Shown here one piece after another: positions 25,160 through 33,917 of a stretch of 64,000 nucleotides of DNA. A model generated the notes under the pieces. That model was not told the origin of the DNA. It searched no databases and saw nothing but the letters and a program-made list of their open reading frames with translations. The first letter of the stretch is position 1; each line of letters begins with the position of its first letter. A program made the translations under genes and the position numbers. Source of the DNA: an uncultured Bacteroidota bacterium (GTDB lineage: Bacteria > Bacteroidota > Bacteroidia > Flavobacteriales > Flavobacteriaceae); assembly GCA_902597545.1 (NCBI GenBank), contig CACJYD010000001.1, positions 62,001 to 126,000 of the forward strand, written 5' to 3'.

Positions 25160-25680
25160 AGATTAATTTTTTTCTCTAATTTATGAATAATCTTCTTATG
25201 ATGTATAAAATGAGATAGCAGAAAGTTTAAAGTCATATTCATGTCAATTCTTCCGGCCAATGGATGCCTTAAAATACCTTTTTTAAGAATTTCTTCATCC
25301 AAATTATTAATTAGTATTTCAAATGAATCCCTTGATTTTAACCATTTATTTTTAAGCTCCTGTAGATCAACATTCTCAGGAATTGGATCAACAACTATTT
25401 TCGGTGCTTTAAATTTTAACCCAATAAAAAAAATAAGTTTTAATAATTTCAACCTAAGCTTTGCAATCTTATTAACATTTACAAGAGTATCAGGATAAGA
25501 GGTTTTTTTTCTAATATATTTTTCTGTGGTAATTTCTGTGAGCCATAAGTGATACATATTTTCACCTATAGACCATTTTTTTGAATTTGGCTTAAAATTA
25601 ATTTCTTGGTTTGAGTACTTACTTAGTCTTTTAAAAGTTAAGCTTAATTCTTTATTTAAATTTTCAATTTTTTCAGTCAT
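25156..25680 (-). CDS. DinB family protein
   Basis: The 174 residues form a four-helix DinB-like domain. Candidate metal ligands are the His in GENMYHLWLTE and two His in LLSHFIHHKKIIH. A hydrophobic stretch LLKLIFFIGLKF lies between. DinB_2 proteins are metal-dependent, often thiol-transferase-like. The start overlaps the stop of the upstream hydrolase (ATGA), and its own stop overlaps the 30-residue ORF. Confidence 0.8.
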   Translation of the reverse strand: MTEKIENLNKELSLTFKRLSKYSNQEINFKPNSKKWSIGENMYHLWLTEITTEKYIRKKTSYPDTLVNVNKIAKLRLKLLKLIFFIGLKFKAPKIVVDPIPENVDLQELKNKWLKSRDSFEILINNLDEEILKKGILRHPLAGRIDMNMTLNFLLSHFIHHKKIIHKLEKKINL

Positions 25681-26324
25681 AAGCTATTAGCAATCTTTTT
25701 AAGTTCTTCTTCAATAATTTTATGACTTCCTTCATATTCAATCAAATCATATTTTAGCCCATATGATTTAACAACTCCAACAAATTCTTGTTTTTTTTCT
25801 TCATTAATGTATTCATCGTTTTTTCCAATAACAATCTTAAGATTCATAGAATTCCACCTAGATTTATTCTCAATTACTAATGAGTCTTTTGGAATATCAG
25901 AGCCCCATAAAATCAAGGAATTAGTATTTAATTTATTAGACATTAGCCATCTAACAAGTGTAGGCCCTCCTTGAGAAAAACCTAATGTATTTAATTTAAA
26001 GTTATTGTGCCCAATTTCTTTTTTTATAATTGAAAAAAGTTTATCTAAAAATAAAATGTTATCACTAATCTCTTGTTCTCTATCTAACTTTGTCATCCAG
26101 CTAGCACCAACTCGTTTATAATTATTTGCTAAGTAAAACCTGTTAGTTGCTTCAGGTGCAATTACTAAAGTTGTTTCATCTATAATGCATTCAAATTTCT
26201 TTACAAAATATTCACTTAGCATTCCATATCCGTGTAAAACAATCCATACATTATTAATTTTTTTAGAGCTTTTTCCAATTTGTGAATATTTTCCGGTTTT
26301 TGAAATAGAAATTTGTTTTTTCAT
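25677..26324 (-). CDS. Phospholipase/carboxylesterase-like hydrolase
   Basis: The 215 residues have no signal peptide. The alpha/beta hydrolase pattern is WIVLHGYGML, nucleophile elbow GFSQGG, acid GKNDEYI and a C-terminal GSHKI His. This matches the short phospholipase/carboxylesterase (esterase YpfH-like) family. It is divergent from the NTF2-like gene (39 bp) and the first gene of a three-gene ATGA-coupled operon. Confidence 0.85.
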   Translation of the reverse strand: MKKQISISKTGKYSQIGKSSKKINNVWIVLHGYGMLSEYFVKKFECIIDETTLVIAPEATNRFYLANNYKRVGASWMTKLDREQEISDNILFLDKLFSIIKKEIGHNNFKLNTLGFSQGGPTLVRWLMSNKLNTNSLILWGSDIPKDSLVIENKSRWNSMNLKIVIGKNDEYINEEKKQEFVGVVKSYGLKYDLIEYEGSHKIIEEELKKIANSL

Positions 26325-26345
26325 ATGAAAGCATAAAATTATAAT

Positions 26346-26353
26346 TAATTTTG
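26346..26353 (+). promoter_or_regulatory. Putative -7 box before the NTF2-like/T9SS/adhesin operon
   Basis: TAATTTTG matches TANNTTTG exactly and ends 10 bp before the ATG at 26364. The implied leader is very short. No convincing -33 element was seen. Confidence 0.35.
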
Positions 26354-26363
26354 TCTAAGCATT

Positions 26364-26822
26364 ATGAAAATTCAAGAAATCGAAAAGGCCCAAGAAAAAT
26401 GGGGAAAAGGAATTGTTAAAATAGGAGAACTAAAAGGCTCTTTAAAAGAGTGTAGAATGTTTACTATTGATTTCATTAACAAAATGTATGATTATGAAAA
26501 TGGCATAGTTCAGTTTAAGCCAACTAAAGCATCGGATTCTCAGTTTAGAGGAGATATTAAAGCAGCCCTATCTTATTTTATAGGCTCTGATTCTGATTTC
26601 AGTGAGGATAAAGGATTTGCTCTAAACCCATGGGTAAAAGTAGATTTTGAAAACAACTCTATCAATATTATCAATGACATAGCAATTGCAATGGGCAATT
26701 ATTTTTTTACAGACAATGATGGTGGAAAAACAAAAGTTGAGTATAGTTTTGTGTACAAGAGAAATAATAATGGGGATTTAAAAATTATCTTGCACCATTC
26801 TTCTTTTCCTTATGTAAAATGA
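26364..26822 (+). CDS. NTF2-like (SnoaL-type) conserved protein
   Basis: The 152 residues have no signal peptide. The pattern IEKAQEKWGKGIVKIGELK, INKMYDYENGIVQFKPTKAS, ALSYFIGSD, GFALNPW, AIAMGNYFFTD and the terminal LHHSSFPY matches a widespread algal/bacterial NTF2-like family that databases sometimes misname phosphoribosyl-AMP cyclohydrolase (from memory). The biochemical role is unknown. The next gene starts within its stop (ATGA). Confidence 0.75.
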   Translation: MKIQEIEKAQEKWGKGIVKIGELKGSLKECRMFTIDFINKMYDYENGIVQFKPTKASDSQFRGDIKAALSYFIGSDSDFSEDKGFALNPWVKVDFENNSINIINDIAIAMGNYFFTDNDGGKTKVEYSFVYKRNNNGDLKIILHHSSFPYVK

Positions 26823-27301
26823 GATTAAAATTAATAGCTACATTTTTTTTCCTAGGATCTTATTTATCAGCACAGCAAACCGTAACAACTAGTGGAGGTG
26901 AAATAAAATCTAATCAGTTTTCTTTAAGTTATACAATAGGTCAGATTAAAGTAAATACAATTGAAAAAGTTGATTCATCAATACTTGAATTAGATTTTAT
27001 CCAAGGCGTACAGTATGCTTATATTATAGATGTATTCGACTGCAGAGATTACAATAGTATAAAAATATCTGTTTTTCCAAATCCTACATCTTCAATTGTA
27101 AACATTTCTATGGAAAAACTTTCAGATGAATTAAGAGTAGTAGTTTTTGATACGGCAGGAAGAGAAATTTATGATCACTCATTCAATGAAAACCAATTTT
27201 CTCTGGATTTTAGTTCTTATTCTGAAGGTATTTATATTTTGGGGTTTTATAATTTTTGTGGATTATTCCGTAGTTTTAAAGTAGCCGTAAACAAGCAATG
27301 A
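26819..27301 (+). CDS. Short secreted protein with type IX secretion (Por) C-terminal domain
   Basis: The 160 residues start with a signal peptide (MRLKLIATFFFLGSYLSAQ). A short region like TVTTSGGEIKSNQFSLSYTI follows, then a C-terminal sorting domain: ISVFPNPTSSIVNI, VVVFDTAGREIY and LDFSSYSEGIYIL. This is the type A T9SS domain, so the protein should cross the outer membrane by T9SS. It overlaps both neighbours by ATGA and is thus coupled to the repeat surface protein downstream. Confidence 0.9.
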   Translation: MRLKLIATFFFLGSYLSAQQTVTTSGGEIKSNQFSLSYTIGQIKVNTIEKVDSSILELDFIQGVQYAYIIDVFDCRDYNSIKISVFPNPTSSIVNISMEKLSDELRVVVFDTAGREIYDHSFNENQFSLDFSSYSEGIYILGFYNFCGLFRSFKVAVNKQ

Positions 27302-28185
27302 AAAAACTAATAATTTGTCTCTTTTTAGCTTTATTTATTAATGATATCTATTCGCAATCACCTAATAATTTTACATATCAATCGGTCGTAAGAGATGCGT
27401 CAGGAAATTTAATGTCTAATGAAGAAATCAGCTTTAGAATTTCAATACTAAGAAGTTCTCAAAACGGATCTAGCGTATATTCAGAGGAGCATACCGTGAC
27501 TACAAATACTAATGGATTAGCTACAATGATTATTGGAAAGGGGCTTTCAGCAGATGAAATGGAGTCAATAGATTGGTCAGATGGGCCATATTATTTAAAA
27601 GTTGAAGTTGACCCTGAAGGGGGGTTTAATTATATCGCTGAAGATACCACTCAGTTGTTGAGTGTGCCATATGCTTTATATTCCAATTCATCCGGCTCTG
27701 CTCTAACAATAACCGGTCAGGATTATCTCACAATTAGTAATAATGAAATTACAGTAAATAAAGTTGATTTAACTGATGATGTTGTAGGGATCTTGCCAAT
27801 TGGGAATGGAGGAACTGGTTCATCAACTGCACCTATGGTGGGTGTTATCACAGCAGCAGATGCAGCTTCAGCAAGAAATGTTTTAGGGCTATCAACTGTT
27901 GCAAGTTCAGGATCATATAATGATTTAAGTGACAAACTTACAGCAGGCACTAACATTGATATCACCAATGGTGTGATATCCTCGACTGATACTAAAACAG
28001 AATATACTGCAGGCACTGGAATTGCGATTGACGGCAACAACGCTATATCCTCAACCATTACTCAGTATACAGATGCTGATGCTCAGGCAGCGTTGACTGC
28101 GGGAACTAACATTGACATTACAAATGGAGTGATATCCTCCACAGAAACTAATACCTTATACTGCAGGTACGGGAATTGCGATTGA
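27298..28185 (+). CDS. Repeat surface protein, 5' fragment (frameshifted)
   Basis: The signal peptide (MKKLIICLFLALFINDIYSQ) is followed by the Bacteroidota surface-protein N-terminus (NFTYQSVVRDASGNLMS, then FRISIL and LSVPYALYSNS). Near residue 214 the first 156-bp repeat begins. In repeat 2 a 2-bp deletion near 28155 (CTTATAC where other copies read CGGAATATAC or CTGAATATAC) shifts the frame and gives a stop at 28183. The open frame resumes at once in the other phase and continues to 31018. The gene is therefore either broken, phase-variable, or affected by a sequencing or assembly error. Confidence 0.85.
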   Translation: MKKLIICLFLALFINDIYSQSPNNFTYQSVVRDASGNLMSNEEISFRISILRSSQNGSSVYSEEHTVTTNTNGLATMIIGKGLSADEMESIDWSDGPYYLKVEVDPEGGFNYIAEDTTQLLSVPYALYSNSSGSALTITGQDYLTISNNEITVNKVDLTDDVVGILPIGNGGTGSSTAPMVGVITAADAASARNVLGLSTVASSGSYNDLSDKLTAGTNIDITNGVISSTDTKTEYTAGTGIAIDGNNAISSTITQYTDADAQAALTAGTNIDITNGVISSTETNTLYCRYGNCD

Positions 28186-28740
28186 CGGCAACAACGCTAT
28201 ATCCTCAACCATTACTCAGTATACAGATGCTGATGCTCAGGCAGCGTTGACTGCGGGAACTAACATTGATATTACAAATGGTGTGATATCATCAACTGAT
28301 ACAAAGACTGAATATACTGCAGGAACTGGAATTGCGATTGACGGCAACAACGCTATATCCTCAACCATTACTCAGTATACAGATGCTGATGCTCAGGCAG
28401 CGTTGACTGCGGGAACTAACATTGATATTACAAATGGTGTGATATCTTCTACGGATACTAACACGGAATATACTGCAGGCACTGGAATATCGATTGACGG
28501 AAATAATGCTATATCATCAACTGTTACACAATACACAGATGCAAATGCACAAGCAGCATTTACAGCTGGGACAAATATTGACATTACAAATGGTGTAATA
28601 TCTTCTACGGATACTAACACGGAATATACTGCAGGCACTAACATTGATATCACAAATGGTGTGATATCTTCAACGGATACAAATACGGAATATACTGCAG
28701 GTACTGGGATATCGATAGATGGAAACAATTCTATATCAAC
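27937..28740 (+). repeat. Tandem 156-bp (52-codon) repeats in the surface-protein gene
   Basis: Unit starts are 27937, 28093, 28247, 28403 and 28559, giving lengths 156, 154, 156 and 156 bp, followed by a partial and a rearranged unit. Unit 2 is 2 bp short. Each unit codes for TAGTNIDITNGVISSTDTNT, then EYTAGTGISIDGNNAISS, then TVTQYTDADAQAAL. Units 1-3 are close to identical in places. Confidence 0.9.
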
Positions 28741-31018
28741 TACAGTAACAGATACGGATACTGTACGATCGGTAACAGCTGGTGGTAATACTTTAGCAGA
28801 TGGTGAGACACTTGCTTTTACAGCAGGATCGAATGTTACAATAACAGAAAATGCTGGAGCAGTAACAATATCTTCCACTGATACTAATACAACTTACAGT
28901 GTAGGAGATGGCGGATTAACCCAAAACAATTTTACTAATGCTTTGAAGTCCAAGCTTGATGGCTTAAATACCCCTGCCATTTATGATAATTCAGGTTCTC
29001 CAGCTTTAGAAACCGGAATAACTGCTGCAGAAATTAGATCATTAATAGGTGTTGATGCGTCAGGTAGCGATAATTCAACCAATGTGACTTTAGCAGGATC
29101 TTATGATTATTTAACATTAAGTGGTCAGGCAATTACATTGGGTCAAATTACAAACGATGATTTAGCAGGCTCAATAGCTGATTCGAAATTAAATCAAATC
29201 TCCACAGCAGGAAAGGTTGCATTATCGTCATTAGAAATTGATGGAGCAACAGATATTGGTGCCGCAATAACGGATTCAGATTTAATTATAATTGATGATG
29301 GAGGAGGAGGAACAAATAGAAAAGCAGCGGTTAGTAGATTAAAAACATATATTGAATCATCAACATCAACATCTATTGATGACTTATCTGATGGAAAAAG
29401 TCGTGGCACTAATTTTGACTATTCTATGATCCTTGGTCATGAAACAACAGGAACATTAAATATTGCAACAGCAAATACAGCAGTTGGGATTAATGCTATG
29501 AAAGCAATAACTGAGGGAGACATGAATACAGCAGTGGGATACGACGTTTTTTTGCAGCTCACTACAGGTCAATATAACACAGCAATTGGAGCGCGCGCAA
29601 TGCACGAAATTATATCAGGAACTTATAATACCGCTATTGGAACCTTTGCTTTAGGTGAAAATAAAACAGGAAATTATAACACAGCAATTGGTTATAAAGC
29701 TCTAACGAACACCACTGCAGGATATAACACCGCAATTGGTTATCAAGCTGGTGATGTAATCACTACAGGTTTTAGAAACACTTTGATTGGTATGAGCACA
29801 GATCCTAGTGCTAATAATGGATCAGACCAAATCGTTATTGGATATGGGGCTACTGGACAGGGAGATGATACGGCAGTTATAGGAAATGCAGATGTAACTG
29901 CTGTTTATATGGCTCAGGATGCTGGAGCAACTGTTTACGCTGAAGGACTAAATCTTAGTGGAACGGCAGTTAGCTCTACTGCTGCAGAATTAAACCTGTT
30001 AGACGGAGGAACATCGGTTGGAAGTTCAATCACAGTAGCCAATTCTGATGGAATTATTATGAATGATGGTGGTGAAATGAAGACAATACCAGCATCAGAT
30101 TTAAAAACTTATGTACAATCAGCAACATCTTTGGATGATTTATCTGACGCAAAAAGTGGTGGTACTAATTTTTCAGATTCCATGATCCTTGGCCATACAA
30201 CAACCGGAACATTAACTAATGCAGCGCAGAACACAGCAGTTGGGATTGATGCTATGAAGTCAATTACTGGAGGAGATGATAATACGGCAGTTGGTTTCGA
30301 AGCCCTACAGAACAACACTACAACATCTCGTACCACCGCCGTTGGTTCAAAAGCCCTGTGGAATAGCAGCGGTAACGATAACACAGCAGTTGGATATCAA
30401 GCTTCGTACGCTAATTCGTCAGGACAATTCAATGTTGCAATTGGTTCAGAAGCCTTGTATTCAAACCTTACCTCAAGTCAGAATTTAGCTATTGGAACAC
30501 GTGCACTTTATTCTATGACTAGTAGTGGAGAATATAATACGGCTATTGGATATTATGCTGGCTCGAACGGAAATAGTAATACCGCTATTACAGGCGGGGA
30601 TAACAATGTATTAATTGGACATCAATCAGGTGTGGATAATGCTAATGCAGAAAACAGAATCGTAATTGGACAAGGGGCAAGAGGGCTAGCAGATGATTCA
30701 GTGGTCTTGGGTAATACAGATGTAACTGCTGTTTATATGGCACAGGATTCTGGTGCTACAGTTTATGCTGGGGGATTAAACCTTTCGGGTGGAACTACAG
30801 TTTCAGGAATTTTATCTGGAACAGTTACAATGAGTACTAATGCCTCACAAGCATTTACTGTTTCAGGAGTTACTTCCAGCTCAATTGTTACAGCTTCATT
30901 TAAAAGTGGGGATAATGGAAGGTATATAAAAACAGTAGTTCCATCTACCGATACCATTACTATTACTTTAGATAATCCAGCCGACGGAGGTGTGATAATG
31001 TATATAGTTATAAATTAA
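28247..31018 (+). CDS. Repeat surface protein, 3' part with YadA-like head repeats
   Basis: This is the continuation of the gene at 27298 after the frameshift; the frame is actually open from about 28157, so TTG 28247 is not a real start. After the remaining 52-residue repeats come two long related modules (29374-29962 and 30131-30789). Each starts LDDLSD.KS.GTNF..SMILGH and carries 14-16-residue motifs like NTAVGINAM, NTAIGARAM, NTAIGYKAL. These are the SVAIG-type head repeats of trimeric adhesins (YadA). Each module ends in TAVYMAQD.GATVYA. The C-terminus (DNPADGGVIMYIVIN) has neither a YadA anchor nor a clear T9SS domain, so attachment is unclear. Probable role: extracellular adhesin or fibre. 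Confidence 0.85.
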   Translation: MTAGTNIDITNGVISSTDTKTEYTAGTGIAIDGNNAISSTITQYTDADAQAALTAGTNIDITNGVISSTDTNTEYTAGTGISIDGNNAISSTVTQYTDANAQAAFTAGTNIDITNGVISSTDTNTEYTAGTNIDITNGVISSTDTNTEYTAGTGISIDGNNSISTTVTDTDTVRSVTAGGNTLADGETLAFTAGSNVTITENAGAVTISSTDTNTTYSVGDGGLTQNNFTNALKSKLDGLNTPAIYDNSGSPALETGITAAEIRSLIGVDASGSDNSTNVTLAGSYDYLTLSGQAITLGQITNDDLAGSIADSKLNQISTAGKVALSSLEIDGATDIGAAITDSDLIIIDDGGGGTNRKAAVSRLKTYIESSTSTSIDDLSDGKSRGTNFDYSMILGHETTGTLNIATANTAVGINAMKAITEGDMNTAVGYDVFLQLTTGQYNTAIGARAMHEIISGTYNTAIGTFALGENKTGNYNTAIGYKALTNTTAGYNTAIGYQAGDVITTGFRNTLIGMSTDPSANNGSDQIVIGYGATGQGDDTAVIGNADVTAVYMAQDAGATVYAEGLNLSGTAVSSTAAELNLLDGGTSVGSSITVANSDGIIMNDGGEMKTIPASDLKTYVQSATSLDDLSDAKSGGTNFSDSMILGHTTTGTLTNAAQNTAVGIDAMKSITGGDDNTAVGFEALQNNTTTSRTTAVGSKALWNSSGNDNTAVGYQASYANSSGQFNVAIGSEALYSNLTSSQNLAIGTRALYSMTSSGEYNTAIGYYAGSNGNSNTAITGGDNNVLIGHQSGVDNANAENRIVIGQGARGLADDSVVLGNTDVTAVYMAQDSGATVYAGGLNLSGGTTVSGILSGTVTMSTNASQAFTVSGVTSSSIVTASFKSGDNGRYIKTVVPSTDTITITLDNPADGGVIMYIVIN

Positions 31019-31022
31019 AAAA

Positions 31023-31682
31023 TTACCATTTAAATAGAGAATTAGGATCAGGAAAATATTCTCCAACTTTTGGGAGAAGTTTCTTTGAAATATACCCCCA
31101 CTCTGAATATCCTTCATTCATGGCTTTTTGGGTTATTAACTGTAAATGCAAATGACAAAACCATCCACCACTATCGCTTTCTTTCCCAATTTTACCTAGC
31201 TCTTGTCCTGCTACTAATTCTTGTCCTAATTGTACTTTATGGGGTGTTTTAAGATGCCCATATAATGAATAAAATGTTTGGTCCTTAATTTCATGTTTTA
31301 TAACTAAATAACCACCATAATTACCTTTTTGAGTTTCCTTACCAAGCTTGTAAATGGTACCATCTATAGGGCAAAATACTACAGAACTGTAAGGAACTAT
31401 AATATCTAATCCAAGATGATAAATTCTTTTTTCATTAATTATGTTAATGGATCCTCTTAAGATATTTCTTCTTTCTTCCAAGTATTTTCCAATCCCCCAA
31501 CTCATACCTGAATTTTTTAATTCATTGAAAATATCATCATTAAATTCCTTAAAATCATTTAAATTGTATTCAAGAGTTTTGGGATTTTTTGATGAAAAAT
31601 CAAAAACATATGGCTCACCCTTTAATAAGTCGCCAAAAAGAGGATAAATATCAATGTTTTCATTTTTATAATTGAAATTCAT
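31023..31682 (-). CDS. M23 family metallopeptidase (LytM-like)
   Basis: The 219 residues carry the M23 pattern: HLGLD (first His and Asp), SLYGHL and CHLHLQL (HxH). Family members are endopeptidases that cut peptidoglycan crosslinks. No signal peptide or membrane segment is visible at the N-terminus, which is odd for an envelope enzyme. A different export route or a cytoplasmic role is possible. It converges with the adhesin gene (4 bp apart). Confidence 0.88.
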   Translation of the reverse strand: MNFNYKNENIDIYPLFGDLLKGEPYVFDFSSKNPKTLEYNLNDFKEFNDDIFNELKNSGMSWGIGKYLEERRNILRGSINIINEKRIYHLGLDIIVPYSSVVFCPIDGTIYKLGKETQKGNYGGYLVIKHEIKDQTFYSLYGHLKTPHKVQLGQELVAGQELGKIGKESDSGGWFCHLHLQLITQKAMNEGYSEWGYISKKLLPKVGEYFPDPNSLFKW

Positions 31683-31710
31683 AATTAGAATTTTTAAAAA
31701 ATTTCAAAAT

Positions 31711-31740
31711 AAAAAAGCCCATATTTACATGAGCTTTTTT
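31711..31740. terminator. Weak A+T-rich terminator
   Basis: AAAAAAGC-CAT pairs with ATG-GCTTTTTT around a 6-nt loop, with one mismatch. It follows the lipoprotein gene at 31763 on the minus strand. Confidence 0.5.
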
Positions 31741-31762
31741 AAAATTAAATTTTGAGCTTATA

Positions 31763-32278
31763 CTATTCTGTGTATAGTCCTCTTTTAGCAGATCCCCACC
31801 AGGAAAGTTTGCCATCTATAATATAGTACCACTCTTCATAAATCTCATCAGACGCTGTTGTAAAACGAGCACTAACCCATTCACCATCATCATTAAATTC
31901 TTCAGGATCGTCAGACTCAGAAACTTTTACAGCAAATGCAAAGTTCATAACCCAATCCCACTCTTTTCCTTCAGCGACCATTTCAGTATAATCGCTTTCA
32001 ATTGCTGCAACAAACTCATCACCACCAGTAGAGACTCTACCGTCATCGTGATATAGTTTAGCATCGTCAGCAACTAATGATTTTAAAGTTTCATAGTCTC
32101 TGCTTTTCCAAGCATTATCGATTTGTTTAACAACATCTACTGAAGCATCACTTCCTAGCATTATGGTCTGTCCGCTTCTTTCAACAAAGCCATTGCTTTT
32201 TTCCTCACATTCACAAGGCGTCGTTTCACACCCTACAAGGATAATTAAACCAAAAAGTAAATAAATATAATTTTTCAT
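31763..32278 (-). CDS. NTF2-like lipoprotein, tandem paralogue 1
   Basis: The 171 residues start with a lipobox (IILVGCETT) and a short Cys-rich head (CETTPCECEEK). The domain begins SVDVVKQIDNAWKSRDYETL, then ADDAKLYHDDGRVSTGGDEF, and ends in YEEWYYIIDGKLSWW. This is the SnoaL/DUF4440 pattern. It lies 2 bp downstream of a clear paralogue (32281-32796). Substrate is unknown. Confidence 0.8.
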   Translation of the reverse strand: MKNYIYLLFGLIILVGCETTPCECEEKSNGFVERSGQTIMLGSDASVDVVKQIDNAWKSRDYETLKSLVADDAKLYHDDGRVSTGGDEFVAAIESDYTEMVAEGKEWDWVMNFAFAVKVSESDDPEEFNDDGEWVSARFTTASDEIYEEWYYIIDGKLSWWGSAKRGLYTE

Positions 32279-32280
32279 AA

Positions 32281-32796
32281 TTATTCTTTAATAGATTCAC
32301 CTTTAGTTTGTGACCAGCTTATTAATTGGTCTCCATCTATTTGATACCATTCAACAATAACTGATCCATCAGCTCCAGTAAATGAAGCGTTGACCCATTG
32401 ACCTTTTTCATTCCATGTGTCATTTCCAGTTTCAGATGGATAAACTGCAAATGCATAATCTGTTGTCCATTCCCAAGCAACACCATTTGCTAGGTCAGTT
32501 TGATAAGATTCTTCAACTTTAGCAACAAAGTCTTCTCCATTTGTAACAACAGTACCATCATAAAACCTATAATTACCATCATCTGCAATGTGCGCTTTCA
32601 TTGTTTCGTAATCTCTAGCAGCCCATGCAGCATCAATTTTTTTAAACACATCAACTGTTGATTCAGAACCAATATTAATAGATTGTTCTGTACCTTCAAT
32701 AAATCCGTTTGAACCATTTTCACATTCACACGGAGCAGTTGTTTCGCATGATGTAAACAGGAATAATCCCATTAGTATATAAATAAAATTTTTCAT
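32281..32796 (-). CDS. NTF2-like lipoprotein, tandem paralogue 2
   Basis: The 171 residues have the same layout as the downstream gene: lipobox (LFLFTSCETT), Cys-rich head (APCECENGSNGF), then STVDVFKKIDAAWAARDYET, GTVVTNGEDFVAKVEESYQ and VEWYQIDGDQLISW. Similarity along the whole length shows a tandem duplication. It lies 38 bp after the acyltransferase gene and may be transcribed with it or separately. Confidence 0.8.
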   Translation of the reverse strand: MKNFIYILMGLFLFTSCETTAPCECENGSNGFIEGTEQSINIGSESTVDVFKKIDAAWAARDYETMKAHIADDGNYRFYDGTVVTNGEDFVAKVEESYQTDLANGVAWEWTTDYAFAVYPSETGNDTWNEKGQWVNASFTGADGSVIVEWYQIDGDQLISWSQTKGESIKE

Positions 32797-32834
32797 AATA
32801 ATTTCTTTAATTAGACCGCTAAATGTAATGATAA

Positions 32835-33914
32835 TTAAATTTTGATGAAAATTTTTCTCTTATATAATTGATAAACTAACATATAAATAATAAGAGTGTA
32901 AAATATAGCCCAATCAAGTGATACAAATTTTGGAGATAAGCCTAGTCCAATACCAGTGTCCATCCAAAATTTCTGAAAACCAACACCACCAATTATTGGG
33001 AATTGAAAGAGCCTCCAAACAATACCATGTAAGACATAAGCCACAATTGCATTTGATCCAAAAACTAATCCAAATTTAATATTTGAAGTATAGTTTCTTT
33101 CATCAATAATCCACATAGATGCAGCTAGAATAATCATTGCCAAACCTGATGAGTATAACACATATGAGCTTGTCCATATATGCTTATTAATTGGAAATGT
33201 ATAATCCCAAAAATGAGATACAATTAGTATTATTGTTCCCCAAAAAAATAGTTTAATAATCTTTTCGGATGTTTTAATTAATTCAGTTATTAATTTTCCG
33301 CAGAGCATTCCAGAAATCCCTGTAGCAATTGCGGGTATAGTGCTAAATAATCCTTCAGGATCCCAAGTTTCCTGATACATTCTTCCAGGAACAATGAAAC
33401 TATCAATCCATGCAGCAAAATTTTCACCTGGCTCTAGCGTACCAGCAGGATTGCCATTAAAAGGAATAAACATCATAAAAACCCAGTATAAAATAAGTAG
33501 ACCAATCCCAATATAAAGTTGAGATTTGAAATTGGAGTTCAGAAATAATAAGGAACATGCTAAATAAACAAGCGCTATTCTCTGTAATACACCCGCGACT
33601 CTTAGGTTTTCAAAGTCAAAATTTGGAAATAAGGAAAGAAAGATGCCTAAGCCAAAAATAATGAGAGTTCTCCTTAAAATTTTGATATAAATTGAAGATG
33701 TTGGATTTGATTTAAGTTTACTTAGCGACAATGTTATGGAAACACCAACTATAAAAAGAAAGAAAGGGAAAACTAAATCAGTTGGCGTTGCCCCATGCCA
33801 TTCAGCATGCAGTAAAGGAGCATATACATGTGACCAACTTCCAGGGTCATTAACTATAATCATACCTGCAATTGTAATTCCTCTAAAAAAATCTAATGAG
33901 ATTAATCTTTTCAT
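32835..33914 (-). CDS. HGSNAT/DUF5009-like membrane acyltransferase
   Basis: The 359 residues form about ten membrane helices. The N-terminal signature SLDFFRGITIAGMIIVNDPG and HAEWHGATPTDLVFPFFLFI are characteristic of the heparan-alpha-glucosaminide N-acetyltransferase-like family; the His in HAEWHG is the candidate active residue. It would acetylate an envelope sugar using cytoplasmic acetyl-CoA (family inference). It lies 3 bp after the PBP1A gene, which suggests peptidoglycan or another envelope glycan as target. Confidence 0.88.
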   Translation of the reverse strand: MKRLISLDFFRGITIAGMIIVNDPGSWSHVYAPLLHAEWHGATPTDLVFPFFLFIVGVSITLSLSKLKSNPTSSIYIKILRRTLIIFGLGIFLSLFPNFDFENLRVAGVLQRIALVYLACSLLFLNSNFKSQLYIGIGLLILYWVFMMFIPFNGNPAGTLEPGENFAAWIDSFIVPGRMYQETWDPEGLFSTIPAIATGISGMLCGKLITELIKTSEKIIKLFFWGTIILIVSHFWDYTFPINKHIWTSSYVLYSSGLAMIILAASMWIIDERNYTSNIKFGLVFGSNAIVAYVLHGIVWRLFQFPIIGGVGFQKFWMDTGIGLGLSPKFVSLDWAIFYTLIIYMLVYQLYKRKIFIKI

Positions 33915-33917
33915 TTA

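Noticed and set aside
27937-28740. Possible CRISPR or satellite array
   Set aside because: The 156-bp units are coding, contiguous and without spacers, and they keep the reading frame except in unit 2.
27723-28878. Long minus-strand open frames opposite the repeat region
   Set aside because: They are shadows of the repeated plus-strand coding sequence; the plus strand gives a signal peptide and known repeat types.
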